Source: Bordetella parapertussis
Lineage (GTDB): Bacteria > Pseudomonadota > Gammaproteobacteria > Burkholderiales > Burkholderiaceae_C
DNA length: 11,885 nucleotides
Reading direction: 5' to 3'
NCBI GenBank assembly: GCA_945900695.1
Contig: CAMDJU010000058.1
Location: forward strand, 1 to 11,885
A model generated the notes under the pieces. The model was not told the origin of the DNA, did no database searches, and saw only the letters and a list, made by a program, of their open reading frames with translations. Position 1 is the first letter of the stretch. Every line of letters begins with the position of its first letter. Both the position numbers and the translations under genes were made by a program. Shown one piece after another: positions 1 through 6,865 of the stretch.

Positions 1-116
1 CGATGATTCCCTGCTCTTTCTTGGGCCGAGCGAGTAGGCCTCAGTTGCAATTGACTTATGCTTTGCAGAATCAGTTTATTGCAGTATTCTTAAATTAAAT
101 GCTTAATTAATAGAAT

Positions 117-1427
117 ATGCCATTTTCTAATTTTAATTTTTTTAAGAAAATATGTATTGCTTCGCTGGCATGCTTGGCTTTGCTGCTCATTTTTTTACGG
201 TTTATCTTCCCCGCCCCGCCTCAACATTTGCGGATCGCAGCGGGATCACAAGGCAGCTATTCCCACGATGTTGCATCGACCTACAAGGCTGCCCTGGCCA
301 AAGAAGGCATATCACTGGAAATCGTGCAGACCTTGGGTGCTTTGGATAACTTGCAACTTATCAATGCCGGCAAGGTGGATCTCGCGCTCGCGCACGATGG
401 CTTGGTCCAAGCCAAGGCCGAACCTGAGCTTCGATCGCTGGGAAGTATTTCTTATGAACCCATTTGGGTCTTTCGCCGAAAAGGGACACCGGTACTCAAT
501 GACTTGACCCAACTCAAAGGCATGCGCGTGAATATTGGACCTGAAGGCAGCGGGGTCAGATTTCTGGCCCTCCAGCTTTTAAGCCTCTCGGGTGTCACCC
601 CACAAAACACACAGTTTTTTGATGTGTCGACCATGGAAAGTATTGAGTTATTAAATTCCGGTCGATTGGATGTTGGTTTTTTTATGGATCCACCTGAAAA
701 CCAAAATATCAAGTCGCTGTTTACTAGCCAGGAAATTTTGGAGGTGAATCTAAAAGACGCAGATGCCTTTCATCGAAATCTCAGATATTTGCATGTCACG
801 CCACTGGCACCTTCCACCATCGACATGGCATCTGCACAACCCGCGTCCGAATTTCGCACCGTGTCAGTCACCAATACCGTGGTTGTCAATCGCCAACTGC
901 ATCCGGCCATTCAGTATTTAATGCTCAGCATCATGGATAAATCACACCATGCCCCAAGCCTGATCAGTGCAGAGGGTGAATTTCCATCGGACAAAGATGT
1001 GGGGCTGCCTTTGAGTGACGAGGCGGAGATTTTTTACGAAAAAGGGATGCCTTTTTTATCGAAATATCTGCCATTTGAATTGGCCAGTATTGTTGAGCGA
1101 TTGGCAAAGTCTTTATTGCCTTTTTTTCTTGTGTTTTTTCCAATGCTCAAATTTATTCCGTCCATCATGAAATGGCGCACCAGCAGAAAATTCTCCAAGT
1201 TATATGGTTCCCTGGTTGATGTGGAAACGCTCATGCGAACCCAAACAGATCAAATTTCGGTCGCTGAGTATGAAGCCATGCTGAACCGCATCGAAGAAAA
1301 AATCGCCCTAGAGAATTTATCTTTATCTTCATCAGAGGTGTATGTATTGCGAGAACATATTGAGTTGGTGAGAGGTCAAATTCAAAGGTTTACCCACCCC
1401 AAGCCAGTCAAAAGCACCTCAGCTTAA
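117..1427 (+). CDS. TAXI-family TRAP transporter solute-binding protein, membrane anchored
   Basis: This 436-residue protein resembles the TAXI branch (COG2358) of TRAP-type periplasmic binding proteins, which capture small organic acids or amino acids. It has an N-terminal hydrophobic segment at about residues 10-32, then a binding-protein body (about 37-300) that begins LRIAAGSQGSYS and contains the family-like stretch around GPEGSGVRFLALQLL (141-155). Unusually for a binding protein, a second hydrophobic segment follows at about 331-350, then a basic stretch (MKWRTSRKFSK) and a charged, probably helical tail to the end. The basic flank suggests a cytoplasmic tail (positive-inside rule), with the binding domain held in the periplasm between two membrane helices. 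No DctQM-type permease gene is in the window. The ATG at 117 has no clear Shine-Dalgarno sequence; a weak promoter-like pair TTTGCA/TATTCT with 17-bp spacing lies at 62-90. Family call is fairly sure; ligand unknown. Confidence 0.85.
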   Translation: MPFSNFNFFKKICIASLACLALLLIFLRFIFPAPPQHLRIAAGSQGSYSHDVASTYKAALAKEGISLEIVQTLGALDNLQLINAGKVDLALAHDGLVQAKAEPELRSLGSISYEPIWVFRRKGTPVLNDLTQLKGMRVNIGPEGSGVRFLALQLLSLSGVTPQNTQFFDVSTMESIELLNSGRLDVGFFMDPPENQNIKSLFTSQEILEVNLKDADAFHRNLRYLHVTPLAPSTIDMASAQPASEFRTVSVTNTVVVNRQLHPAIQYLMLSIMDKSHHAPSLISAEGEFPSDKDVGLPLSDEAEIFYEKGMPFLSKYLPFELASIVERLAKSLLPFFLVFFPMLKFIPSIMKWRTSRKFSKLYGSLVDVETLMRTQTDQISVAEYEAMLNRIEEKIALENLSLSSSEVYVLREHIELVRGQIQRFTHPKPVKSTSA

Positions 1428-1475
1428 GATAACTATTCAAATTGAGCGCTTAAACGCCACGCATTAAATGGCTTT

Positions 1476-1507
1476 AAATGCATGGCATTTGAAGTAACTA
1501 TTTTTTT
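1476..1507 (+). terminator. Possible terminator or hairpin after the TAXI gene
   Basis: A perfect hairpin AAATGC-ATG-GCATTT (1476-1490) is followed 10 nt later by seven T residues (1501-1507). A competing 7-bp pairing, TTCAAAT (1436-1442) with ATTTGAA (1487-1493), would bring the stem closer to the T run. The stems are AT-rich and the spacing is poor for a classical intrinsic terminator, so the function is tentative. The rest of the very AT-rich gap 1428-1611 shows nothing else I can name. Confidence 0.3.
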
Positions 1508-1611
1508 GAGAATACTTCCACCTAAATTTAAATGCATAAACAAACTCACAAAAACTCAAAAGACGTTAATTTCACATAAAATCATTCATCGAGGCCTGTT
1601 TTAATCTATAA

Positions 1612-2091
1612 ATGATCATTGGTTTAAGCTATTTGGACTGGATTTTCCTGTCCGTCCTCGTGATTTCTGTGATTATCGGGGCCTATCGCGGATGGCTCCC
1701 ACAAGCTTTATCCATGTTGGGATTTTTGGCCGCATTTGTGGCGGTTGTTAAATTAGGCCCGACCATTGCGCGATGGTTGCCCTTAGGAGGGCCCGGAGAG
1801 TCTATTAGAGACAATATGGGCGCTTTGATCGCCTTGATTGGCACCTTAATTTTGGGTCACCAAGCTGTGGTTTTGCACAAAAAACTTTTCACGCGCAGCG
1901 GACCGCAACCTGCCCACAGAACGCTGGGCGGCGTTTTGGGCATGATTTCAGGCATTTTTGTGTTGCTGGCGGCGTCTGCCATCATCAATTTGTCTGAATG
2001 GCGCGATGCCACCTGGTGGGAAAATACAGTGGAGGCTGATGTCACCCATTACATCCTTCAAAACATGAAATCGAGTGTGCAAACGCCCTGA
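1612..2091 (+). CDS. CvpA-family membrane protein
   Basis: This is a 159-residue integral membrane protein of the CvpA (colicin V production) family. The N-terminus is diagnostic: a short lead, then LDWIFLSVLVISVIIGAYRG (8-27), a first helix ending in the typical G-x-x-RG turn, followed by a second hydrophobic run to about residue 48. Two further hydrophobic segments lie at about 70-88 and 105-126, the latter starting with the family-like RTLGGVLGMISG. Length fits the family (about 160-180). CvpA proteins are inner-membrane proteins tied to colicin V production and envelope stress; the molecular role is unsettled. In many proteobacteria cvpA sits beside purF, which is absent here. The ATG start puts the LDW motif at the usual distance from the N-terminus, but the nearest GAGG is about 17 nt upstream, so initiation looks weak. 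The gene converges on the small ORF at 2099-2254 with a 7-nt gap. Confidence 0.8.
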   Translation: MIIGLSYLDWIFLSVLVISVIIGAYRGWLPQALSMLGFLAAFVAVVKLGPTIARWLPLGGPGESIRDNMGALIALIGTLILGHQAVVLHKKLFTRSGPQPAHRTLGGVLGMISGIFVLLAASAIINLSEWRDATWWENTVEADVTHYILQNMKSSVQTP

Positions 2092-2098
2092 CCCCGGT

Positions 2099-2254
2099 CT
2101 ATTTCACAGACTCTTTCATGTATTCCTGCGTTTGCTTCACGGCCTTGTCCAACACGGAGGCCGCGCCACTGACGCCCACCGTTGCGACAAAAATACCCAA
2201 AAGAAAAGATATCAAATAGCCCATGGCCTTGCTTTCAGAGAAGGAAGAGATCAA
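2099..2254 (-). CDS. Small single-TM protein, unknown function
   Basis: A 51-codon ORF on the minus strand, not previously named to my knowledge. From a TTG at 2252-2254 it begins MISSFSESKAMGYLISFLLG, continues through a glycine/valine-rich hydrophobic segment, and ends in an amphipathic charged tail finishing QTQEYMKESVK. It looks like one transmembrane helix with a short cytoplasmic or periplasmic helix. TTG is preferred because AAGAGG (2261-2266) lies 6 nt upstream. An internal ATG at 2222-2224 would give 41 residues with the hydrophobic segment at its very N-terminus, and is the main alternative. Upstream is a perfect TTGACA -35 with a partial -10 (see the promoter entry). It ends 7 nt from the convergent CvpA gene. 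Support comes from the promoter, the ribosome site and membrane-protein-like composition; homology could not be checked. Confidence 0.5.
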   Translation of the reverse strand: MISSFSESKAMGYLISFLLGIFVATVGVSGAASVLDKAVKQTQEYMKESVK

Positions 2255-2289
2255 TAAAAACCTCTTGACCCCCAGAAGATCGACACGAA

Positions 2290-2318
2290 CTTCTAAAACC
2301 TGATGCCCGAACTGTCAA
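2290..2318 (-). promoter_or_regulatory. Sigma70-like promoter for the small ORF
   Basis: On the minus strand, a perfect -35 hexamer TTGACA (2313-2318) is followed after 17 bp by TAGAAG (2290-2295), which matches the -10 consensus at four of six positions. Transcription would begin near 2283, about 20 nt before the AAGAGG ribosome site of the 2099-2254 ORF. The geometry is good; the -10 is only moderate. Confidence 0.45.
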
Positions 2319-2371
2319 CGGGCTGGAATTAAACCCTTGCACCCGCCCATTGCGATGAGCCTTTGCATGCG

Positions 2372-3346
2372 TCAATGGGCCATTGAGCCGCTGTATCCAT
2401 GAACAGCCTCGTAATTTTTCAGAAAATCATCTGGAGGTGGGCTTGAGGCCCATTGGTACAGGTTTTCATGCAATGTCGCGCCACTGGCGCTGGCGACTTG
2501 CACGTCCCAAGCCGAATCTTCGGCAATAAAGTCAATGTCCCAATAAAACTCACACAAGCTGCCCCACGGGTCTCGCACATAGTGAAAGTAATTGGAGCCG
2601 TAAATGTGGCGCCCCACACCCCAGCTGTCTTGGTAGCCCGCATCTATCAAGCGTTGGGCACACAATTGAATTTGATCCAAGTTGCCCATCTCCCAAGAGC
2701 AATGGTGCAAGCCAGGCGACTCGCTCAAAGCCAAGGCCAAGGTGTGGTGATCGCTGTCACCCGCACACCGCAAAAATGCAACCTCTTTGTCACCGATCCT
2801 GTCCGAGAGCTTCATTCCCAAAACCGTTGTGTAAAACGCCACCAATCGGTTCACATCCGTTGAAAACTTGAGCACATGACCGAGTTTTCTGGGACGCGCA
2901 TCCACATGGCGGTTTGGCGCACCGCGCTCAGCAATGCGATGGAACACCTCTCCGGGGTGATTCAACTTGACCGGCTCGCGGCTTTGACTTGCACTTTCAG
3001 TCACCACAATATTCAACAGCATGCCATCTGGGTCACGCAACCAAAGGCTTTGCTCGGCTGCAACGTCTGCGCTTGCGCCCGCATGGGCGTGTTGAAAATC
3101 AATCTTTGTATCCGTGAGCGTTTTTAAAATTTGTGCATATCCCTTTTGATGAGTGGCCCAAGTCATCCACGCTATTTGTTTTTTGGGACCTTTGATCAAA
3201 CGCAATTGATCCTGGTCGCGCCCATCACATTGAAAGACATAAGCCTGATCCTCCCGCCGAGAGGTCAGGCCCATGCAGGTGTAAAAGGCTTTCCCGACCT
3301 CCAAATCCGGCACAGATAGCGTCAGAGAATGCAAAGATTGAATCAT
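2372..3346 (-). CDS. Two-domain VOC protein, probable type I extradiol ring-cleavage dioxygenase
   Basis: This 324-residue protein has two vicinal-oxygen-chelate modules, at about residues 1-115 and 150-275, like type I extradiol dioxygenases (BphC/HpaD class), which cleave catechols beside the hydroxyls using Fe(II). The second module carries the full metal triad: H157 (KLGHVLKF), H215 (GLHHCSWEM) and E266 (SLCEFYWD). The second-shell set also aligns by spacing with BphC: H200, H247 (GVGRH) and Y256. The Asn-Asp after the GRH motif of BphC is replaced by Tyr-Gly here, which points to a different substrate. The ATG is preceded by AGGGGG 5 nt upstream. It is the third gene of the minus-strand set FAD oxidoreductase, EthD protein, VOC protein, with a 122-bp gap before it, so it may also have its own control. 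Dioxygenase chemistry is inferred from residues; other iron or manganese VOC activities remain possible. Confidence 0.8.
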   Translation of the reverse strand: MIQSLHSLTLSVPDLEVGKAFYTCMGLTSRREDQAYVFQCDGRDQDQLRLIKGPKKQIAWMTWATHQKGYAQILKTLTDTKIDFQHAHAGASADVAAEQSLWLRDPDGMLLNIVVTESASQSREPVKLNHPGEVFHRIAERGAPNRHVDARPRKLGHVLKFSTDVNRLVAFYTTVLGMKLSDRIGDKEVAFLRCAGDSDHHTLALALSESPGLHHCSWEMGNLDQIQLCAQRLIDAGYQDSWGVGRHIYGSNYFHYVRDPWGSLCEFYWDIDFIAEDSAWDVQVASASGATLHENLYQWASSPPPDDFLKNYEAVHGYSGSMAH

Positions 3347-3383
3347 GCTAGCCCCCTTTGAGTTGGTTGATATGGATCGATAA

Positions 3384-3402
3384 GCTCAGCAAAATTTTGA
3401 GC
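3384..3402. promoter_or_regulatory. Dyad between the EthD and VOC genes
   Basis: GCTCA (3384-3388) and TGAGC (3398-3402) form inverted arms around an AT core containing AAAATTTT. It lies about 38 bp upstream of the VOC start in the 122-bp gap after the EthD gene. It could be an operator or an mRNA hairpin. The arms are only 5 bp, so this is a weak call. Confidence 0.2.
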
Positions 3403-3468
3403 GCAAGCCAACACGCTGCCCTTGATCCACGTCAATTTCTTTGCATTCAAGCAAGTTTCATTACCGAA

Positions 3469-4182
3469 CTACGCGTGTGCAGAGGCTTTCAGATCCAAGT
3501 CTTTGACCAACATATTGAGCGTGCATGACATCAGCGGGTTTTGAATGGGCTCAATGTGTTTTATGGTGTTTCTGTTCATCAAGTCTTGAACCGCATCAAC
3601 GGATTGAAATCCAATTTCTACGATCACATCGGCGCTCAATCCCCATCCGGCCATTGACTCAGGGGGAAGGGGTCGGTTTTCAATCCAACTTTGAATACCC
3701 AAGTATTGTTGAGACAGCAGCAGCTCGCGGTGAACGCCCAGATGCTGATCCAGCTCGTCTACAGAACAACCTGGGTTGGCCTTGTAAATTTGAACCCATT
3801 TGACTGTGGGATTTTGCGAGCTGAAAACGACGTTTTCTAGGCACACCATCCCGTGCTGACTGACACGATCCACAAATGTTTCGTCTTCATCGGCCAGCAA
3901 AACCTCGCGCGCCTGTTGATTGGCCAGATGTTGTTGTCTCGACCAAGGGCTGTTAAAAAACACAATGCCCATGCCATCGTAAGCCCGACCTGAGCTTGGA
4001 AATCCGTCTAAAGCAACCCGGTCGCCATGAACATATCTGTCGACATGGGCCCAAGATTGCTCAGACATGAATCTCATGGCCAATTGGCCATGCTGCCGCC
4101 ACCTTGCTTTGAATGCGTCACCGAGCCATTGTGGATGGCGCAAGGCAAAATAAATTCGCTTCGGACGAACTTGCCCAGACAT
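3469..4182 (-). CDS. EthD-fold protein with two ferredoxin-like repeats
   Basis: From the ATG at 4182 this is a 237-residue protein resembling the EthD family (dimeric alpha/beta-barrel fold). The first repeat, about residues 7-118, has the typical FKARWRQHGQLAMRF pattern (24-38), with an Arg-x-x-His core like the EthD F-x-x-x-(W/Y)-x-x-x-H signature. The second, about 125-228, carries VDELDQHLGVHRELL (141-155). Two repeats in one chain would make an intramolecular barrel. EthD-type proteins occur in catabolic operons, some as small oxygenases or isomerases, many without known activity. A longer reading frame to 4251 exists but would overlap the upstream FAD gene by about 60 nt; the internal ATG lies 8 nt after that gene's stop and gives a family-like N-terminus. 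The Shine-Dalgarno match is poor, suggesting translational coupling to the FAD gene. Probably co-transcribed with it. Confidence 0.7.
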   Translation of the reverse strand: MSGQVRPKRIYFALRHPQWLGDAFKARWRQHGQLAMRFMSEQSWAHVDRYVHGDRVALDGFPSSGRAYDGMGIVFFNSPWSRQQHLANQQAREVLLADEDETFVDRVSQHGMVCLENVVFSSQNPTVKWVQIYKANPGCSVDELDQHLGVHRELLLSQQYLGIQSWIENRPLPPESMAGWGLSADVIVEIGFQSVDAVQDLMNRNTIKHIEPIQNPLMSCTLNMLVKDLDLKASAHA

Positions 4183-4190
4183 GCTGTAAA

Positions 4191-5666
4191 TCAGTTGGCG
4201 GCATGCGATGCTGCAAAGCGCCCTGCCCTTCGGCCAGATACAAATGCCCAACCCAAATGATGGCCATGCCCGTACAGCAAAAGCCCGCCTTGGCCCACAG
4301 ACCCAGCGGCAAATAATCCAGCAATGGGTTGGCCATCGTTGCCAATGACTTCATGACGGTCACTCACTTGGAGGCCGCCATCGGTCAGCACCATATAGCT
4401 TTTGACCGGCCCCAAGGCGACAAAAGGCGCTTGGGTCAATGCTTGGGCACCTTGGCCGTTCTCTTGCAGGCTTTGACTCAAAATGCTTGGGTCCATTTGA
4501 AGTTGGAGAGCCAAATCTTCTATGGTTTGCGCTTGATGGTAGACATCACGGCGATTGCGTTGGTAGTCCGGCAAGTAAGCATGGGCAACGTTGGGTGCTG
4601 TTGACACGAAATGCGGCCAAGCCGTGAACCGACTTGCCATGTTGCCATCCAAAACGATGTATCCAATGCCTTGGTCTTGTTCAACCAGTGCCAGCGCTGG
4701 CTTGTTCATTTCGTCGACAAACCGCTTTCCTTGGCGATTGATGAGCACCCCGCCAGCTTTGAACAAGCCTGGGTCTGGCCCCAGTGCCGTGGTGATGAAG
4801 CTCATCAAAATTGGGCGCACCAGAAAATTGGGCAAATAAGTCATGGCCCAAACCGCCGCATGACCCAGCCAAGTTTGTGGCGGTAATTTGGCGATCCAAG
4901 TGGGGTTCGCCGGTGGGATAAAACGCATGATGGGCCCATGAACCAAATCCCCATTGACCACTTGCGCCCCAATGGCCATGGCCATGGCATGGCCATCTCC
5001 CGTGTTGGTGACATTGACCGCGTCACAGGCTGCTGCCGCGGAACTGGCCAATTGCGATTTCAATTCACGACCCCCACTGTAATCCCCGCTGGTCAACACC
5101 ACTGCTTTGCGGGCGCGCAAGAAAATGTGTTCGCCATTCGCATCGATGGCCTCCACACCTTGCACGCGACCATTGGCATGTCGCAAGGAGGTGGCTCGCG
5201 TTGAAAACCTAAAACCCACACCCAATCCTCGACACAGGCGCCCCAGGTGATAGGGATAGGCTTTGGACCCAGGTACAACGTTGTGCATCCGAGGCAGTCG
5301 GTGAGGCGGTTCGCTGGCTGGGCCCAAAAAAACCAAGCCACTTTCCATCAACCATTCGAACATGGCGGGCGATTCATCCACCAAGATGCGCCGCAAGCCA
5401 AGGTTGTCGCGCGCCTCCAATGGACCGGCAAACTTGCCCAGGTCTTCAAAGTGCCAATCAGGGCAATCGTTATGGATGCCAGCTTTTTTTTGATGTCGCG
5501 TTTGCGTGGCCGAAACCGAACCTACCGACCATGCGGTGCTGCCGCCCAGTTGGGCATTTTTTTCGATCAGCAGCACCTGGGCACCATGGCGAGCGGCTTC
5601 ACTGGCCGCAGCCAAGCCTGAGCCGCCACCGCCAATGACCACAACATCAAACGTCTCCTCTTTCAT
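4191..5666 (-). CDS. FAD-dependent oxidoreductase of the FAD_binding_2 (fumarate reductase/ketosteroid dehydrogenase) family
   Basis: This 491-residue flavoprotein belongs to the FAD_binding_2 family, which includes soluble fumarate reductases and 3-ketosteroid delta-1-dehydrogenases. The dinucleotide fold opens at VVVIGGGGSGLAAAS (8-22), with the ribose-binding acid E35 (LLIEK) and the family GGST (41-44). TGDGHAMAMAIGA (222-234) is the typical second flavin-contacting stretch. The C-terminal FAD loop is GLFAAGSVGQGG (450-461), then YGHGHHLGWAFVSGRRAG (465-482). The capping domain (about 235-420) would define the substrate. A tyrosine just before the glycine-rich C-terminal helix (Y465) resembles the arrangement in ketosteroid dehydrogenases, but histidines 467, 469 and 470 differ, so no specific reaction is claimed. 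The ATG has AAGGG 7-8 nt upstream. It is the first gene of the minus-strand set and diverges from the binding-protein gene at 5867, suggesting shared control. Confidence 0.88.
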   Translation of the reverse strand: MKEETFDVVVIGGGGSGLAAASEAARHGAQVLLIEKNAQLGGSTAWSVGSVSATQTRHQKKAGIHNDCPDWHFEDLGKFAGPLEARDNLGLRRILVDESPAMFEWLMESGLVFLGPASEPPHRLPRMHNVVPGSKAYPYHLGRLCRGLGVGFRFSTRATSLRHANGRVQGVEAIDANGEHIFLRARKAVVLTSGDYSGGRELKSQLASSAAAACDAVNVTNTGDGHAMAMAIGAQVVNGDLVHGPIMRFIPPANPTWIAKLPPQTWLGHAAVWAMTYLPNFLVRPILMSFITTALGPDPGLFKAGGVLINRQGKRFVDEMNKPALALVEQDQGIGYIVLDGNMASRFTAWPHFVSTAPNVAHAYLPDYQRNRRDVYHQAQTIEDLALQLQMDPSILSQSLQENGQGAQALTQAPFVALGPVKSYMVLTDGGLQVSDRHEVIGNDGQPIAGLFAAGSVGQGGLLLYGHGHHLGWAFVSGRRAGRFAASHAAN

Positions 5667-5699
5667 CGCACAGCCCTTTCATCCAATGTTGTTCGCCAA

Positions 5700-5716
5700 A
5701 TCAGCGCACCGCTGAT
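5700..5716. promoter_or_regulatory. Candidate operator dyad in the divergent intergenic region
   Basis: ATCAGCG (5700-5706) and CGCTGAT (5710-5716) are perfect 7-bp inverted arms around CAC. The dyad lies 34 bp upstream of the FAD oxidoreductase start and about 150 bp upstream of the divergent binding-protein start. Size and spacing suit a helix-turn-helix dimer such as a GntR- or MarR-type regulator, but no regulator gene is in the window. It could instead be a hairpin in the 5' leader of the FAD gene mRNA. Confidence 0.4.
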
Positions 5717-5855
5717 GTGTCCAGATCCAACACTTTCAGTTGAACCAGCATAACGGATGCATCTTGATCACATTACTGAAACTAAATAGGGAATACCCGC
5801 AATTGGAGTCTTGATCCTTGGTGCAATATTCATACAGGACATCAATTAATCAAAC

Positions 5856-5869
5856 AGGAGAGCAATGTG
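5856..5869 (+). promoter_or_regulatory. Ribosome site fixing a GTG start, overlapped by an out-of-frame ATG
   Basis: AGGAG (5856-5860) lies 6 nt before GTG (5867-5869), which opens the binding-protein frame. ATG at 5865-5867 shares a base with this GTG but is in another frame and would stop at TGA (5889-5891) after eight codons. The signal peptide is only in frame with GTG, so GTG is taken as the true start. Confidence 0.65.
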
Positions 5870-6865
5870 CACCCATTCAACCAAGCTTTGAGGGTCATCG
5901 GTTTTGTTGTCAATATCGCAGCGTGTGCTATTGGCATGGGCTTACCTGGCCTGGCGATGGCCGATGGATATCCGACCAAACCGATCACGGTGGTGGCCGT
6001 CTCTCCGCCTGGGGGAGGAGACGATTTCACAGCCCGTTTATTTGCTCAACAGTTGCGTGAAAGCACCAAGCAAACGGTCATGGTGGAGAACATTGCTGGT
6101 GGTGGTGCAACCATCGCATATACAAATGTTGCAAGGTCTGCGCCAGATGGTCATCGTTTGTTGATCAGCAACAGTGTGCAAACTTCATTTCCTGCTCTGT
6201 ACACCAATCTTCCCTTCGATCCCGTGGAGGGCTTTGAACACATAGGCTTGATTTTCAAGACACCTTTTGCGGTGACGGTATCGAATCGATTGAACGTCAA
6301 GACCCTGGCTGAATTCATACAGTTGGCCAAAGCCTCGCCAGGAAAACTTAATTTTGGTTCGGGAGGGTCTGGAACTGGAAACCATTTGGCCGGAGAAATA
6401 TTCAAAAATATCACTGGCACCGATATCGTCCATGTGCCATTCAAGGGGGCTGGTCCCGCCATGGTTGCACTTTTGGGTGGGCAGATTGACGTGATGTTTG
6501 CAACCTTGACCACGGGTGGGTTGGCAGGACATCATGCATCTGGTGGCGTCAGGATTTTGGCCATTTCGGACGACCGTCGTGCACTGTCTTTGCCCTCCAT
6601 TCCAACCGCTGCTGAGGCCGGACTGCCCGGATACATGACTTCAATTTGGTGGGCAGTATCTGCACCCAAGGGAGTGCCAGCCGATGTGGTGGAAAGGCTC
6701 AATCGGGAAATTAAACAAATGGTCAAATCACCTGCCGTGATACAGAGATTCAACGACATGGGCGCCATACCCTTGGGTACTTCAGCTGCAGAGGCCAAAG
6801 AGTTGATAGTCCGCGAAACCAAATCCATGTCTGCGTTTGTGACTTCCTTGGGCTTAAAGCCTTGA
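5867..6865 (+). CDS. Bug/TctC-family tripartite tricarboxylate transporter substrate-binding protein
   Basis: This 332-residue periplasmic binding protein belongs to the Bug/TctC family, the extracytoplasmic receptors of TTT carriers that bind carboxylates and other small organics. A signal peptide covers residues 1-32 (hydrophobic core about 9-30, likely cleaved after AMA). The mature N-terminus has the family order YPTKPITVV, then SPPGGGDDFTARLFAQQL (46-63), where the glycine run and following acidic residue form part of the ligand pocket. PDGHRLLIS, the SPGKLNFGSGGSGTGNH stretch, VPFKGAGPAMVALLGGQID and PSIPTAAEAGLPGY are also family hallmarks. The start is GTG. No tctA or tctB gene is nearby, as is usual for Bug paralogues in Burkholderiales. 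It diverges from the FAD-EthD-VOC set, so it probably imports that pathway's substrate. Family certain; ligand unknown. Confidence 0.93.
   Translation: MHPFNQALRVIGFVVNIAACAIGMGLPGLAMADGYPTKPITVVAVSPPGGGDDFTARLFAQQLRESTKQTVMVENIAGGGATIAYTNVARSAPDGHRLLISNSVQTSFPALYTNLPFDPVEGFEHIGLIFKTPFAVTVSNRLNVKTLAEFIQLAKASPGKLNFGSGGSGTGNHLAGEIFKNITGTDIVHVPFKGAGPAMVALLGGQIDVMFATLTTGGLAGHHASGGVRILAISDDRRALSLPSIPTAAEAGLPGYMTSIWWAVSAPKGVPADVVERLNREIKQMVKSPAVIQRFNDMGAIPLGTSAAEAKELIVRETKSMSAFVTSLGLKP

Noticed and set aside
3..98. Short frame of 31 codons from an ATG at position 3, or tail of an upstream gene ending at 37
   Set aside because: Both readings are open by chance at this length, and the window edge prevents a decision.
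2453..2863. Long open frames antisense to the VOC, EthD and FAD genes (for example 2453-2863, 5247-5621)
   Set aside because: They lie entirely opposite well-supported genes, have no ribosome sites that stand out, and their translations show no recognisable domain.
4183..4251. Longer N-terminus for the EthD protein
   Set aside because: It would overlap the end of the FAD gene by about 60 nt, adds a sequence unlike EthD proteins, and the ATG at 4182 lies neatly 8 nt after the upstream stop.
4972..4995. Tandem ATGGCC-like repeats
   Set aside because: They are the complement of the codons for the Ala-Met repeat in the flavin-binding stretch GHAMAMAIG, so coding explains them.
4191..5666. Naming the FAD protein a 3-ketosteroid delta-1-dehydrogenase (kstD)
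   Set aside because: Only the general fold and one suggestive tyrosine agree. The histidine-rich C-terminal loop differs, and no other steroid genes are visible.
5762..5816. Direct repeat TCTTGATC (5762-5769 and 5809-5816) as paired operators
   Set aside because: Eight-base repeats are expected by chance in such a region, and no symmetry or promoter overlap strengthens it.
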